The notes below the pieces were generated by a model, which searched no databases, was not told where the DNA came from, and saw only the letters and a program-made list of their open reading frames with translations. This document shows, piece after piece, positions 1-7,350 of a DNA stretch of 11,991 nucleotides. Positions within the stretch are counted from its first letter, which is position 1. Each line of letters opens with the position of its first letter. The position numbers were made by a program, and so were the translations under genes. This stretch comes from an uncultured Acidobacteriota bacterium (GTDB lineage: Bacteria; Acidobacteriota; Blastocatellia; Pyrinomonadales; Pyrinomonadaceae): the NCBI GenBank assembly GCA_946480545.1, contig CAMLKY010000023.1, positions 1 through 11,991 of the forward strand, in the 5' to 3' direction.

Positions 1-73
1 GGTCCTATACCTCGTTTCGATCTTTATTGCCTGGTTTTTCGGCCGCCGCCGCCAAACAACCGAGCCAGCGTGA
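1..73 (+). CDS. C-terminal end of a membrane protein (partial)
   Basis: The frame beginning at base 2 is open from the window edge to a TGA at 71-73. It encodes a hydrophobic stretch (VLYLVSIFIAWFF) followed by an arginine-rich tail (GRRRQTTEPA). This is the typical shape of a last transmembrane helix followed by a positively charged cytoplasmic tail. Only 23 residues are visible, so the family cannot be named. It could also be a chance open frame, but the hydrophobic-then-basic pattern and the stop just before an AT-rich promoter-like region support a real gene end. Confidence 0.5.
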   Translation, partial: VLYLVSIFIAWFFGRRRQTTEPA

Positions 74-108
74 CGTCGCTATGCAACCAGGCCCGCTACG
101 GCAGCATC

Positions 109-137
109 TTGAACAATTAAGGATATCTGTCTAAAAT
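109..137 (+). promoter_or_regulatory. Putative sigma70-type promoter for the GWxTD gene
   Basis: A TTGAAC box at 109-114 and a TAAAAT box at 132-137 (five of six matches to TATAAT) are separated by exactly 17 nt. They lie in the AT-rich region about 70 nt upstream of the GWxTD start codon. No activator or operator site is obvious. This is a prediction from spacing and similarity only. Confidence 0.4.
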
Positions 138-209
138 CTTTAAGGTTTAAATCTATTAGAATCATTCCGCTTAGCACCGCGGCCTTGAAAGTTAAGGAGT
201 TTTACAGTT

Positions 210-1835
210 ATGTCATCAGTGAAATTCGTTCGAAATTTTACACTGACAATATTGGTATTTAGTTTTGCGGTCCTGCCGGCATTAGCCCAGAAGGACAAAG
301 ACAAGCCAAGCGTCGATCCGACGACGAATCCCCGGAACGTCAAACCCGAGTTGAAGGAGGCCTACAAGCGTTGGCTGAACACCGACGTCGCGTACATCAT
401 CACCAAGGATGAGCGCCGTGCGTTTCAGGCACTGACGACCGACGAGGAGCGTGAGAACTTCATCGAGAACTTCTGGCGTCGTCGCGATCCGAATCCGGAT
501 ACCGAAGAGAACGAATATCGCGAACAATATTACGAGCGGATCGCCTACGCGAACGAGCATTTCACGTCGGGTATCCCGGGATGGAAAACGGATCGCGGCC
601 GTATATACATCGCCTGGGGTAAACCGGATTCGATCGAGACCCACCCTACCGGCGGTGCCTATGATCGTCCGAGCTGGGAAGGCGGTGGTTCGACAACCAC
701 CTACCCTTTTGAGATCTGGTGGTACCGGCACCTGGATGGAGTTGGCGACGGTATCGAGATCGAGTTCGTCGATCCGACCGGCACCGGCGAATACCGGATC
801 GCTCGTGACGCTCATGAAAAGGACGCACTCAAGACCGTGCCCGGTGCAGGCCTGACGACGGCCGAGCAGCTCGGTATCGCGAACAAGGGCGACCGCATCG
901 GCGGCATAAATCAGGGAGGCTTCCAGCGCGAGCAGGACACGCCGTTCCGTCGCATGGAGATCATCACGAGCCTTCAGCGACCGCCCTCAGTGAGATTTAG
1001 CGACCTTGCCGGTATCGCCGGTGGCGATTCGGGTGTGCTAGACAACAATCCTCTGGATTTCGATCTGCGTATCGACTTCTTCCGCCAGTCGGACGACCGG
1101 GTGATCGCTACGTTCACGGTGCAGACCGACAACAAGGAACTGCAATTCAAGAATCTCGGTGGTCTCGAGCAAGCACGGCTGAACATCTTCGGCCGGATCA
1201 CAGCGGTGTCGGGTAAGCGATCCGGCATCTTCGAGGATTCGGTCACGACGACCGCGACGTCCGTAGAGCTGGCCGATCTGCGTGACAAGAAATCTGTCTA
1301 TCAGAAAGCCGTCGCGCTTACGCCGGGAACCTACAAGGTCGATGTCGTTGTCCGCGACGTCGAAACCGGAAACCGCGGACTTCGCAACATCGGTTTCACC
1401 GTTCCGCGATATGACGATAAGAAACTGTCGACGTCGTCGATGATCCTCGCGTCGAAGCTCCGCACCACGACTGAATCGGACATCGGCGGACAGTTCGTTA
1501 TCGGAAATGCGAAAGTGATCCCTAATCTCGCAGGCACGTATAAGAAGGGCCAGGAGGTCGGAATCTATCTGCAGGTCTACAACGCCGGGATCGATCAGAC
1601 GACTCTTCGACCCGCGGTCGATGTCGAGTACATTCTGCTGAAGGATGGAAAAGAAGTGCTCCGGCAGCCCGAGGACTGGAGCGGTCTGAGTGATTCAGGC
1701 CAGAGGCTTACGCTCGCCCGTCTCTTGCCGACGGACATGATGCCGATCGGTGATTACGAGATCAAGGTTGTTACGAAAGACCGCGTCGGTGGTCAGGTCG
1801 TGGAGAACAAAGGTAAGTTCACGATCACGCAGTAA
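210..1835 (+). CDS. Secreted GWxTD domain-containing protein
   Basis: The 541-residue product has an N-terminal signal peptide: a basic start (KFVRN), a hydrophobic core at about residues 10-24 and an ALA cleavage site before Gln27. After a charged linker, residues 50-200 carry the family signature. This is an acidic/aromatic helix region (FWRRRDPNPDTEENEYREQ) followed by GWKTDRGRIYI, with GWKTD at 124-128, which defines the GWxTD domain. The C-terminal half (about 270-541) is rich in predicted beta strands and looks like Ig-like sandwich domains, including a segment ending in DYEIKV. The family is frequent in Acidobacteriota and has no established biochemical function; a periplasmic or surface role is inferred from the signal. 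The ATG at 210 is preceded by AAGGAG at 194-199 with a 10-nt spacer. The gene has its own promoter candidate and terminator, so it is probably monocistronic. Confidence 0.9.
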   Translation: MSSVKFVRNFTLTILVFSFAVLPALAQKDKDKPSVDPTTNPRNVKPELKEAYKRWLNTDVAYIITKDERRAFQALTTDEERENFIENFWRRRDPNPDTEENEYREQYYERIAYANEHFTSGIPGWKTDRGRIYIAWGKPDSIETHPTGGAYDRPSWEGGGSTTTYPFEIWWYRHLDGVGDGIEIEFVDPTGTGEYRIARDAHEKDALKTVPGAGLTTAEQLGIANKGDRIGGINQGGFQREQDTPFRRMEIITSLQRPPSVRFSDLAGIAGGDSGVLDNNPLDFDLRIDFFRQSDDRVIATFTVQTDNKELQFKNLGGLEQARLNIFGRITAVSGKRSGIFEDSVTTTATSVELADLRDKKSVYQKAVALTPGTYKVDVVVRDVETGNRGLRNIGFTVPRYDDKKLSTSSMILASKLRTTTESDIGGQFVIGNAKVIPNLAGTYKKGQEVGIYLQVYNAGIDQTTLRPAVDVEYILLKDGKEVLRQPEDWSGLSDSGQRLTLARLLPTDMMPIGDYEIKVVTKDRVGGQVVENKGKFTITQ

Positions 1836-1855
1836 CCGAACGGGAAATGGTGCTT

Positions 1856-1892
1856 CGACCCGCGTTCCAGCAACGCGGGTCGTTTCGTTTTT
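1856..1892 (+). terminator. Rho-independent terminator of the GWxTD gene
   Basis: An 11-bp perfect stem (CGACCCGCGTT at 1856-1866 pairing with AACGCGGGTCG at 1872-1882) closes a 5-nt loop and is followed by the T-rich run TTTCGTTTTT. It begins 20 nt after the GWxTD stop codon. Read on the other strand, the stem is not followed by a T-run, so it should act mainly on the plus-strand transcript. Confidence 0.85.
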
Positions 1893-1974
1893 GGCGCCGC
1901 GATCCGGCGGCAGGTCGTGCAATTTCGATTCGTGATCTCAATTTCAAAACTTGCACCGTGAAATCTCAAATCAC

Positions 1975-2910
1975 TTACCTTCTTTTAATCTGGATCACGG
2001 GCGAATTCTTCCTCTCACTCGTGGCCAGTATCGAACCGCCGTCGGCACTGTAGCTGACGGCCTCGCCTTGCTTGCGGTCGCCCAGATCGATCGGTATAGG
2101 CTGGCGCTTCCAGATCTCGTCGAACGTCGTGGCGCTGCCGAGATCGAGCTCGTAGCCGGCCGACAGATCGCAGACGATCACACGCCTTCCATCCGGTGAG
2201 ATCCCACCTCCCGTCAACAAGCCGTTCGGAACCGCGGGCAGGTTCACTTCTCCGACCTTTACTGCTCGACCCGACGTGAGCTTGAACACCTGAGAAGGGC
2301 CGTCGAGGCGTTTGGTCAACACGTAGATGTCGCCCGTTTGCGGATGTACAAGAAGTGTCTCTGCATCGTGTGGTGTGTCCGGATACCGGAATGTAAGGAC
2401 TTCCGCCGGATCCGTCTGGATCGGGTTCCTCTTATTCGACTGCGTCGCAGTTTCCGCAACTGTTGGTTCGGGAATTCTATAGATCTGAAGATGCGTCCGA
2501 CCGAGATCGTTGTTTCCAGTATCTCCGACGTAAACAAAGCAACGACCGCCGGCATCTTTGAACGTCGCGATATCCTCCCAGTCGTCATTTTTTCCGCCGT
2601 TGACCTTCCACGTCCCTAGATGTTTCCCACGTGGATCCATTGCGTAAAGAAATGCACCGTCACCTGAATCGTTATGTGTCCACAATACATCCGGCTGGCA
2701 CATTGAGGCGGCGATCCCGCTGCTTTCGCTTACGTCATTCGACTCGATCAATCCGACAATTTCCGGCTTGGCGTAGTCGGAAGAAATTGCGGCTGAATTT
2801 ACGGGATATCTACCTTTCGGGGCGGCATGCGAACAAGAGGATGCGAGCATCTGGCCGGCCGCGACCAAAATGACAAGGCCGTAAAATTTCGCTATAGTTT
2901 TGTTCGACAT
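1975..2910 (-). CDS. Putative beta-propeller lipoprotein, function unknown
   Basis: The 311-residue product starts with a basic N-region (MSNKTIAKFY), a hydrophobic core (GLVILVAAG) and the segment MLASSC, so Cys26 is a likely lipidation site. The lipobox is imperfect: Ala rather than Leu occupies the -3 position. The mature part repeats short beta-strand motifs typical of propeller proteins: LWTHNDSGDGAFLYAMD, DWEDIATF, FVYVGDTGNNDLGRTHLQIYRI, GDIYVLTKR and GGISPDGRRVIVCDL. The WTHNDSGD / DWEDIA / YVGDTGNN series recurs in uncharacterised secreted proteins of many phyla. No catalytic residue set can be named, so enzymatic function is not claimed. The gene converges with the GWxTD gene and is divergent from speD. 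The start is chosen because it gives a complete signal peptide; the next in-frame Met (residue 21) would destroy it. Confidence 0.8.
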   Translation of the reverse strand: MSNKTIAKFYGLVILVAAGQMLASSCSHAAPKGRYPVNSAAISSDYAKPEIVGLIESNDVSESSGIAASMCQPDVLWTHNDSGDGAFLYAMDPRGKHLGTWKVNGGKNDDWEDIATFKDAGGRCFVYVGDTGNNDLGRTHLQIYRIPEPTVAETATQSNKRNPIQTDPAEVLTFRYPDTPHDAETLLVHPQTGDIYVLTKRLDGPSQVFKLTSGRAVKVGEVNLPAVPNGLLTGGGISPDGRRVIVCDLSAGYELDLGSATTFDEIWKRQPIPIDLGDRKQGEAVSYSADGGSILATSERKNSPVIQIKRR

Positions 2911-2918
2911 ACTTCACC

Positions 2919-2945
2919 ATTATAGGTTCACAAACCTGGGTTCAA
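2919..2945 (-). promoter_or_regulatory. Putative promoter of the lipoprotein gene
   Basis: On the minus strand a perfect TATAAT (2919-2924) lies only 8 nt before the lipoprotein ATG. A TTGAAC box sits at 2940-2945 with a short 15-nt spacer. If used, transcription would begin at or within a few bases of the start codon, giving a nearly leaderless mRNA. A GGTGA just before the ATG could act as a weak ribosome binding site instead, if initiation occurs from another promoter. Confidence 0.35.
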
Positions 2946-2987
2946 ACTTTTTCGTTTATCACGTCGTAGAGAAAGTAGATTGCCAAG

Positions 2988-3365
2988 ATGATCGTCGGAA
3001 CAGAATGGCTGATCGAAGCTTCGGGCTGCAGCGCGGAAAGTCTGCGTGACGAGCGGCGTCTGCAAGAAATCTTCGAGAGAGTCGTTGCGGAACTCGGACT
3101 GAAGACGATCGACTCTGTCTGGCACAAATTTCCCGGCGAAGCCGGCGTCACGGGTCTAGTAGCTTTAACCGAGTCGCACCTCGCCTGTCACACTTATCCC
3201 GAATACGGTACCGCCACGTTCAATCTCTATTGCTGTCGTTCACGGCCCGAGTGGGATTGGGAATCAAACCTCAAAACATCTCTAGATGCCGATACGGTCA
3301 CCGTCATGAAGATCGAGCGCGGAGCTCCGAATCGAAAAACCGAAGCCGCCGGAGGTAACGCTTGA
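2988..3365 (+). CDS. speD: S-adenosylmethionine decarboxylase proenzyme
   Basis: This is the small prokaryotic class of AdoMet decarboxylase. It self-cleaves to form a pyruvoyl cofactor and converts AdoMet to decarboxylated AdoMet, the aminopropyl donor for polyamine synthesis. The 125-residue length is typical. The motif LTESHLACHTYPEYG contains the serine that becomes the pyruvoyl group (Ser63 of Glu62-Ser63-His64) and His68. Cys82/Cys83 follow in YCCRSRPEWD. These positions match the Ser63, His68 and Cys83 processing/catalytic residues known for the Thermotoga maritima enzyme, so the protein should be active. The ATG at 2988 gives the conserved N-terminal length although its ribosome binding site is weak. 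The stop overlaps the next gene's TTG start in TTGA, implying translational coupling. It opens a cluster that ends with an aminopropyltransferase, which would use its product. Confidence 0.93.
   Translation: MIVGTEWLIEASGCSAESLRDERRLQEIFERVVAELGLKTIDSVWHKFPGEAGVTGLVALTESHLACHTYPEYGTATFNLYCCRSRPEWDWESNLKTSLDADTVTVMKIERGAPNRKTEAAGGNA
3351..3356 (+). promoter_or_regulatory. Ribosome binding site deciding a TTG start
   Basis: GGAGGT at 3351-3356, inside the end of speD, lies 5 nt before a TTG at 3362. No ATG or GTG gives a better start, and the zinc ribbon begins only seven residues later, so this site fixes TTG as the initiation codon of the DUF4178 gene. Confidence 0.7.
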
Positions 3366-5299
3366 GCGTACTCCAGGCGAATTGCCCATCTTGTGCCGCT
3401 CCGGTCGAGTTCAAAGCCGGCTCAACGATCGTGCTCGTCTGCCCGTTTTGCCGCTCGGCAATAGCACGTACCGATCGCGGCCTCGCCGACCTCGGAAAAG
3501 TAGCCGAGATCGCACAATCAGAGTCGCCGCTCAAACTGGGATTAAAGGGCGAATTTAACGGCGTGAGATTTGAGCTGACGGGACGCGCACAGCTCAAGCA
3601 TGAGCTAGGCGGTTACTGGGATGAATGGTACGCGACGTTCTCGAATGGTTGGGTCGGTTGGCTCGCGGAAGCCCAAGGACGTTTTTATATTACGTTCTAC
3701 CAACCGATGGCCCCGGGTGCTTCGCTTCCCGCATATGACGACCTGCAGGTTGGGCAATCGGTGACAGGCGGTACGGGATCGGCCGCCCTGATGGTCGTCG
3801 AGAAAGGCGTTGCCACCGCGGTTGCCGCCGACGGCGAGATCCCTTACCAACTGACGCCAAACGAGAAAACTCGTTACGCCGATCTCGCCGGCGCTAACGA
3901 CGTGTTCGGCACTATCGATTACAGCGTCGATCCTCCATGGCTCTTTTTGGGTCGACAGGTTTCACTCGCCGATATAGGTCTCGCGGACGCGCGTCCAGCG
4001 GAACGCGAAGCACGACGTGTTTCGACCGCGGCGATGGGCTGCCCGAATTGCGGCGGTCCGCTAAACCTGGTCGCACCGGACAAAACAGAACGCGTTGCAT
4101 GTCCAAACTGCGATTCACTGCTCGATGTAAACCAGGGAAATCTCACTTACCTGAAGACGCTGAAGGAAACCCAGGCCGACAAGAACTTCGTCCTGCCGCT
4201 CGGCGCCGAAGGTACTTTCAAAGACGACGTAAAGTTCAAGATCATCGGAGCCGTCGTCCGCAGCGTCGATATGGACGGCCAGACCTACTACTGGCACGAA
4301 TACCTTCTGTACAATCCGACGATCGGCTTCCGCTGGCTCGTTCACTCCGACAATCACTGGAATTTCGTCGAGCCGGTGAATCCCGCCGAAGTGACCACGG
4401 ATCAAAATATCGCAGGCGGCAAGTCTGCCACCTACAACGGCAGGAAATTCCGTATCTTTCAGGACGCTCAGGCGATGGTCAGATACGTGAAGGGCGAATT
4501 CTACTGGCGCGTCGAACAGCATGAGACGGTGCGAGCGGTGGATTATGTTTCGGCGCCGCTGATGCTGTCGCAAGAGTCGACCGATAAGGAAGTGAACTGG
4601 TCGCTCGGTGTCTACATGACCAACGCCGAGATCGAAAAAGCGTTCGGGATCTCGGATCTGCCAAAGCCGTGGTCGGTTGCACCTAACCAGCCCTTCACGG
4701 GCCGGTTCTATTACACGTGGGGACTGCTGCCGCTTCTTGGGCTGATCGTGCTTGCTGTGTTTATGATCCCTTTCACCGGGATAACAAATACCGTCCATTC
4801 CGAATCGATAACTTTGCAGCCGTCGATCGGAACGGCCGCAGCTCCACAGATCGTCTTCAGTCGGCCATTCGAGTTGCGCGGAAATCGTAATGTCCGGATC
4901 ACGGCATCGGCACCGGTCAATAATTCGGCCGCTGATCTCGACATCGATCTCGTCAATGCGCAGAACAACGAGATCGAGTCGGTCTCGATCCCGATCTCTT
5001 TCTATCAAGGCGTGGAAGACGGCGAGTCGTGGACGGAAGGTAGCACCATGAACGATGCGACGTTGTCGTCGTTGGCCGCCGGCCAGTATCGACTGCGTGT
5101 GGAAGGATCGCTCGAGAGTGTGACGCAGCCACTGAACGTCGACATCAAGGTCGAACAGAATGTGAATCGCGGCGTAAATTTCCTGTGTGCATTCATCGCC
5201 CTGCTGATCGTTCCGGTCCTCGGGTTGTTCAGAAAGTTCTCATTCGAATCGCGACGATGGAAAGACAGCATGTTCAGCTCGAGCGGGTCGAGCGAGTGA
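3362..5299 (+). CDS. Membrane-anchored protein with two zinc ribbons and two DUF4178 domains
   Basis: The 645-residue product is built from a duplicated module. Zinc ribbon 1 uses C8-x2-C11 and C27-x2-C30, followed by a first DUF4178 domain (about 58-205, with GEFNGVRFELTGR and GGYWDEWYATFSNGWVGWLAE). Zinc ribbon 2 uses C227-x2-C230 and C247-x2-C250, followed by a second DUF4178 domain (about 278-425, with YYWHEYLLYNPTIGFRWLV). A transmembrane helix at about 453-471, a beta-rich segment (480-600) that is probably extracytoplasmic, and a second helix at about 606-622 end in a basic/serine tail. DUF4178 has no proven biochemical role; I recall the family near DUF350, speD and speE genes. Translation starts at TTG and overlaps speD by 4 nt. 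The position between the two polyamine enzymes suggests a scaffold or sensor for the same process, which is inference. Confidence 0.88.
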   Translation: MSVLQANCPSCAAPVEFKAGSTIVLVCPFCRSAIARTDRGLADLGKVAEIAQSESPLKLGLKGEFNGVRFELTGRAQLKHELGGYWDEWYATFSNGWVGWLAEAQGRFYITFYQPMAPGASLPAYDDLQVGQSVTGGTGSAALMVVEKGVATAVAADGEIPYQLTPNEKTRYADLAGANDVFGTIDYSVDPPWLFLGRQVSLADIGLADARPAEREARRVSTAAMGCPNCGGPLNLVAPDKTERVACPNCDSLLDVNQGNLTYLKTLKETQADKNFVLPLGAEGTFKDDVKFKIIGAVVRSVDMDGQTYYWHEYLLYNPTIGFRWLVHSDNHWNFVEPVNPAEVTTDQNIAGGKSATYNGRKFRIFQDAQAMVRYVKGEFYWRVEQHETVRAVDYVSAPLMLSQESTDKEVNWSLGVYMTNAEIEKAFGISDLPKPWSVAPNQPFTGRFYYTWGLLPLLGLIVLAVFMIPFTGITNTVHSESITLQPSIGTAAAPQIVFSRPFELRGNRNVRITASAPVNNSAADLDIDLVNAQNNEIESVSIPISFYQGVEDGESWTEGSTMNDATLSSLAAGQYRLRVEGSLESVTQPLNVDIKVEQNVNRGVNFLCAFIALLIVPVLGLFRKFSFESRRWKDSMFSSSGSSE

Positions 5300-5336
5300 G
5301 AATTTACAGTCGCCAAACTTGGTTGGCTATAACGGT

Positions 5337-5486
5337 ATGCTAAAGAAACTTTACCTCGTATTCGGAATGGGCGTGCTTGCGCTGTACGGGTCGGCAGCGC
5401 TGTTCGGTTGGGAGCTCGCAAACTCCGGCAGCCGCTCGCGTCTCGGGGTCCCATTTATCTATACAGGCTTTCGCGGAGGAAAATAG
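5337..5486 (+). CDS. 49-aa single-pass membrane microprotein
   Basis: An ATG at 5337 opens a 49-codon frame ending in TAG at 5484-5486, directly abutting the ATG of the DUF350 gene. The product has a basic start (MLKKLY), a hydrophobic helix (about residues 6-24, LVFGMGVLALYGSAALFGW), then a polar region and the tail SRLGVPFIYTGFRGGK. The codons for the final RGGK also supply the GGAGGA ribosome binding site of DUF350, so the two genes are likely translationally coupled. Its own ribosome binding site is not obvious. No family is recognised. The stop/start junction, the coherent membrane-protein composition and the otherwise unexplained gap between DUF4178 and DUF350 argue for a real gene that length cut-offs would miss. 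Confidence 0.65.
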   Translation: MLKKLYLVFGMGVLALYGSAALFGWELANSGSRSRLGVPFIYTGFRGGK

Positions 5487-5735
5487 ATGATCATGAACTT
5501 GTCGGTTCCTTTTGCTCTTGTAGTCAAAATGGACGCGCTTTTGGAAACGTTGGTAACGACGCTGATCTTTGTGTTCATCGGCATCGTAATATTTGCCGTG
5601 ACATACGGGATACTCGGGATCGTGTATCCGATCAAGAAAGAGATCGAGGAAGATCAGAATACGGCGCTCGGGATCGTTATCGGTTCGATCATGATCGGGA
5701 TCGCGATAATAATCGCCGCGGCTATCCAGGGATAG
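5487..5735 (+). CDS. DUF350 family membrane protein
   Basis: The 82-residue protein has two hydrophobic helices (about residues 20-45 and 58-80). They are separated by the charged segment IKKEIEEDQNTALGIVIGS, which is the recognisable DUF350 pattern of an acidic stretch, an Asn, then a small-residue membrane helix. It corresponds to one DUF350 unit; longer relatives such as E. coli YjfL carry two. The function is unknown; the family is often near envelope-stress and polyamine-related genes. The ATG at 5487 is preceded by GGAGGA (5475-5480) with a 6-nt spacer. A later ATG (Met16) just before the first helix is a less supported alternative. Its position after the microprotein suggests the two may interact in the inner membrane. 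Confidence 0.85.
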   Translation: MIMNLSVPFALVVKMDALLETLVTTLIFVFIGIVIFAVTYGILGIVYPIKKEIEEDQNTALGIVIGSIMIGIAIIIAAAIQG

Positions 5736-5742
5736 CCCCGAA

Positions 5743-5811
5743 GGATGAAGGCGGAAGGATGAAGGATGAAACCGGGTTTTGACTTCATCCTTCATCCCTC
5801 ATCCCTCATCC
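5743..5811 (+). repeat. Inverted GGATGAA heptamer arrays (hairpin A)
   Basis: Four tandem heptamers (GGATGAA, GGCGGAA, GGATGAA, GGATGAA; 5743-5770) face four inverted ones (TTCATCC, TTCATCC, CTCATCC, CTCATCC; 5784-5811) across a 13-nt loop (5771-5783). The inner 14 bp pair perfectly; the outer pairing is imperfect. The right arm ends 4 nt before the speE-like start codon, so the hairpin occupies the place where a ribosome binding site would normally lie. Confidence 0.9.
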
Positions 5812-5815
5812 TTCT

Positions 5816-7333
5816 ATGAATCGCACACCGCTTCTTTTCCTCAACGTTATCATCATCGCCACGTGCGGGCTGATATACGAGCTGCTCGCCGGAACATTAT
5901 CGAGCTATGTTCTTGGCGATTCCGTCACCCAATTCTCACTCATCATCGGTATATATCTTTTTGCGATGGGCGTCGGGTCGTGGATGTCGAAGTACATCGA
6001 TCGCCGCATCGCCGAAAAGTTTATCGACATCGAGCTTGCAGTCGCGGTACTCGGCGGATTTAGCGCGCCGATCCTGTTTCTCACCTTTGCGTATATTTCG
6101 TATTTCCAAATCATCCTCTACTCGATGGTCTTCTTCATCGGCGTGCTCGTCGGTCTCGAAATCCCTCTGCTGATGCGCATCCTCAAGGACGAGCTCGACT
6201 TCAAGACGCTTGTGTCGCGCGTGCTCGCACTCGACTATGTCGGGGCTCTGGTCGCCAGCCTTCTTTTCCCGATCTTTCTTGTTCCCAAGCTTGGCCTGAA
6301 TCGAACTTCTCTTCTATTCGGAATGCTCAACGCGGCCGTGGCGATCTGGGCAACCTGGCTTCTTGAGCCGCTGATAAAAAAGAACATCAACATTCTCCGC
6401 ATAAAGGGCGCGGTCGTGATCGTGTTGCTCCTGATCGCCTTTATCAAGGCGGATAGCCTGACGACACTCGCCGAAGACGCTTTGTTTACAGACAACATCG
6501 TCTACGCCAAAAGCTCCCAGTATCAACGCATCGTCGTCACGCGCGGCAAGACCGGACACGCCTTATTCCTGAACGGAAACCTTCAGTTCAATTCGTTCGA
6601 TGAGTATCGCTATCACGAAGCGCTCGTGCATCCGGCGTTCGCGGCCTTCGATGGTATTCCGCGACGAGTTCTCGTCCTTGGCGGCGGGGACGGTCTGGCG
6701 CTTCGGGAGATCCTAAAATACAAGTCCGTCGAAACCGTACAGCTCGTCGATCTCGACCCGATGATGACCGGACTATCACGAGCGCTGCCGGCTCTCGCCG
6801 AATTGAATCGCAACGCATTCGACGATCCCCGTGTTACTGTCACGAACGCCGATGCGTTCGTCTGGCTCGACAACACCGCGCTCGACCCATTCGATATAGC
6901 GATCGTGGATTTTCCCGACCCGAACAACTTTGCGCTTGGAAAGCTCTATACAACTCGCTTCTACAACCTTCTGAAAAAGAAGCTGACGCCCGATGCGGCG
7001 GTCGTCATTCAATGCACGTCGCCATTGATCGCGCGTAACTCATACTGGTCGATCATCCGTACGCTCGAAGCCGTCGGATTCAACGTCAAGCCGTATCAGA
7101 CCACGGTCCCGAGCTTCGGAGTCTGGGGCTACGCACTCGCCAGGCAACAGCCATTCGAAACCCCGGCGCGATTAGCCGATGTGGATCTAAAGTTCCTGAA
7201 CACCAGCTCTCTCGTGTCGATGTTCGACTTTCCAAAAGATCTTCTGCCGCCCGACGAAGAAGTCGAAATCAACCGTTTGGATAACCAGGCACTGGTTCGT
7301 TACTACGAGACTGAATGGAAGAGATTTGAGTAG
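5816..7333 (+). CDS. speE: Membrane-bound polyamine aminopropyltransferase (spermidine synthase family)
   Basis: The 505-residue protein joins an N-terminal membrane domain of about seven helices (residues 7-30, 38-56, 72-97, 100-120, 136-157, 160-182 and 196-212) to a C-terminal spermidine-synthase fold (about 225-445). The catalytic part shows YHEALVHPAF (266-275), the nucleotide-binding GGGDGLALREIL (289-300), the VDLDP acidic motif (311-315), NADAF (344-348), the IVDFPDP loop with catalytic-type Asp365/Asp368, and LYTTRFY (377-383). This set is complete, so transfer of an aminopropyl group from decarboxylated AdoMet to an amine is expected. The acceptor is unknown and could be putrescine or a membrane-located amine. 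Soluble SpeE proteins are about 280-300 residues, so the extra domain is a real fusion. No Shine-Dalgarno sequence precedes the ATG because a repeat hairpin abuts it. The gene shares the strand and pathway of speD. Confidence 0.9.
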   Translation: MNRTPLLFLNVIIIATCGLIYELLAGTLSSYVLGDSVTQFSLIIGIYLFAMGVGSWMSKYIDRRIAEKFIDIELAVAVLGGFSAPILFLTFAYISYFQIILYSMVFFIGVLVGLEIPLLMRILKDELDFKTLVSRVLALDYVGALVASLLFPIFLVPKLGLNRTSLLFGMLNAAVAIWATWLLEPLIKKNINILRIKGAVVIVLLLIAFIKADSLTTLAEDALFTDNIVYAKSSQYQRIVVTRGKTGHALFLNGNLQFNSFDEYRYHEALVHPAFAAFDGIPRRVLVLGGGDGLALREILKYKSVETVQLVDLDPMMTGLSRALPALAELNRNAFDDPRVTVTNADAFVWLDNTALDPFDIAIVDFPDPNNFALGKLYTTRFYNLLKKKLTPDAAVVIQCTSPLIARNSYWSIIRTLEAVGFNVKPYQTTVPSFGVWGYALARQQPFETPARLADVDLKFLNTSSLVSMFDFPKDLLPPDEEVEINRLDNQALVRYYETEWKRFE

Positions 7334-7350
7334 CTTTGCTTCCGGACAAA

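Noticed and set aside
282..815. A 177-codon minus-strand open frame inside the GWxTD gene
   Set aside because: It has no domain and no ribosome binding site, and it is fully antisense to a gene with signal peptide and family motif.
1856..1892. Bidirectional terminator serving both convergent genes
   Set aside because: The stem is followed by a T-run only on the plus strand; on the minus strand the following bases are mixed, so termination of the lipoprotein transcript there is not supported.
4115..5008. A 297-codon open frame on the minus strand inside the DUF4178 gene
   Set aside because: It is antisense to a gene with clear domains. Its translation is unusually rich in Arg, Asp and Ile with no recognisable domain, as expected from an antisense frame of GC-biased codons.
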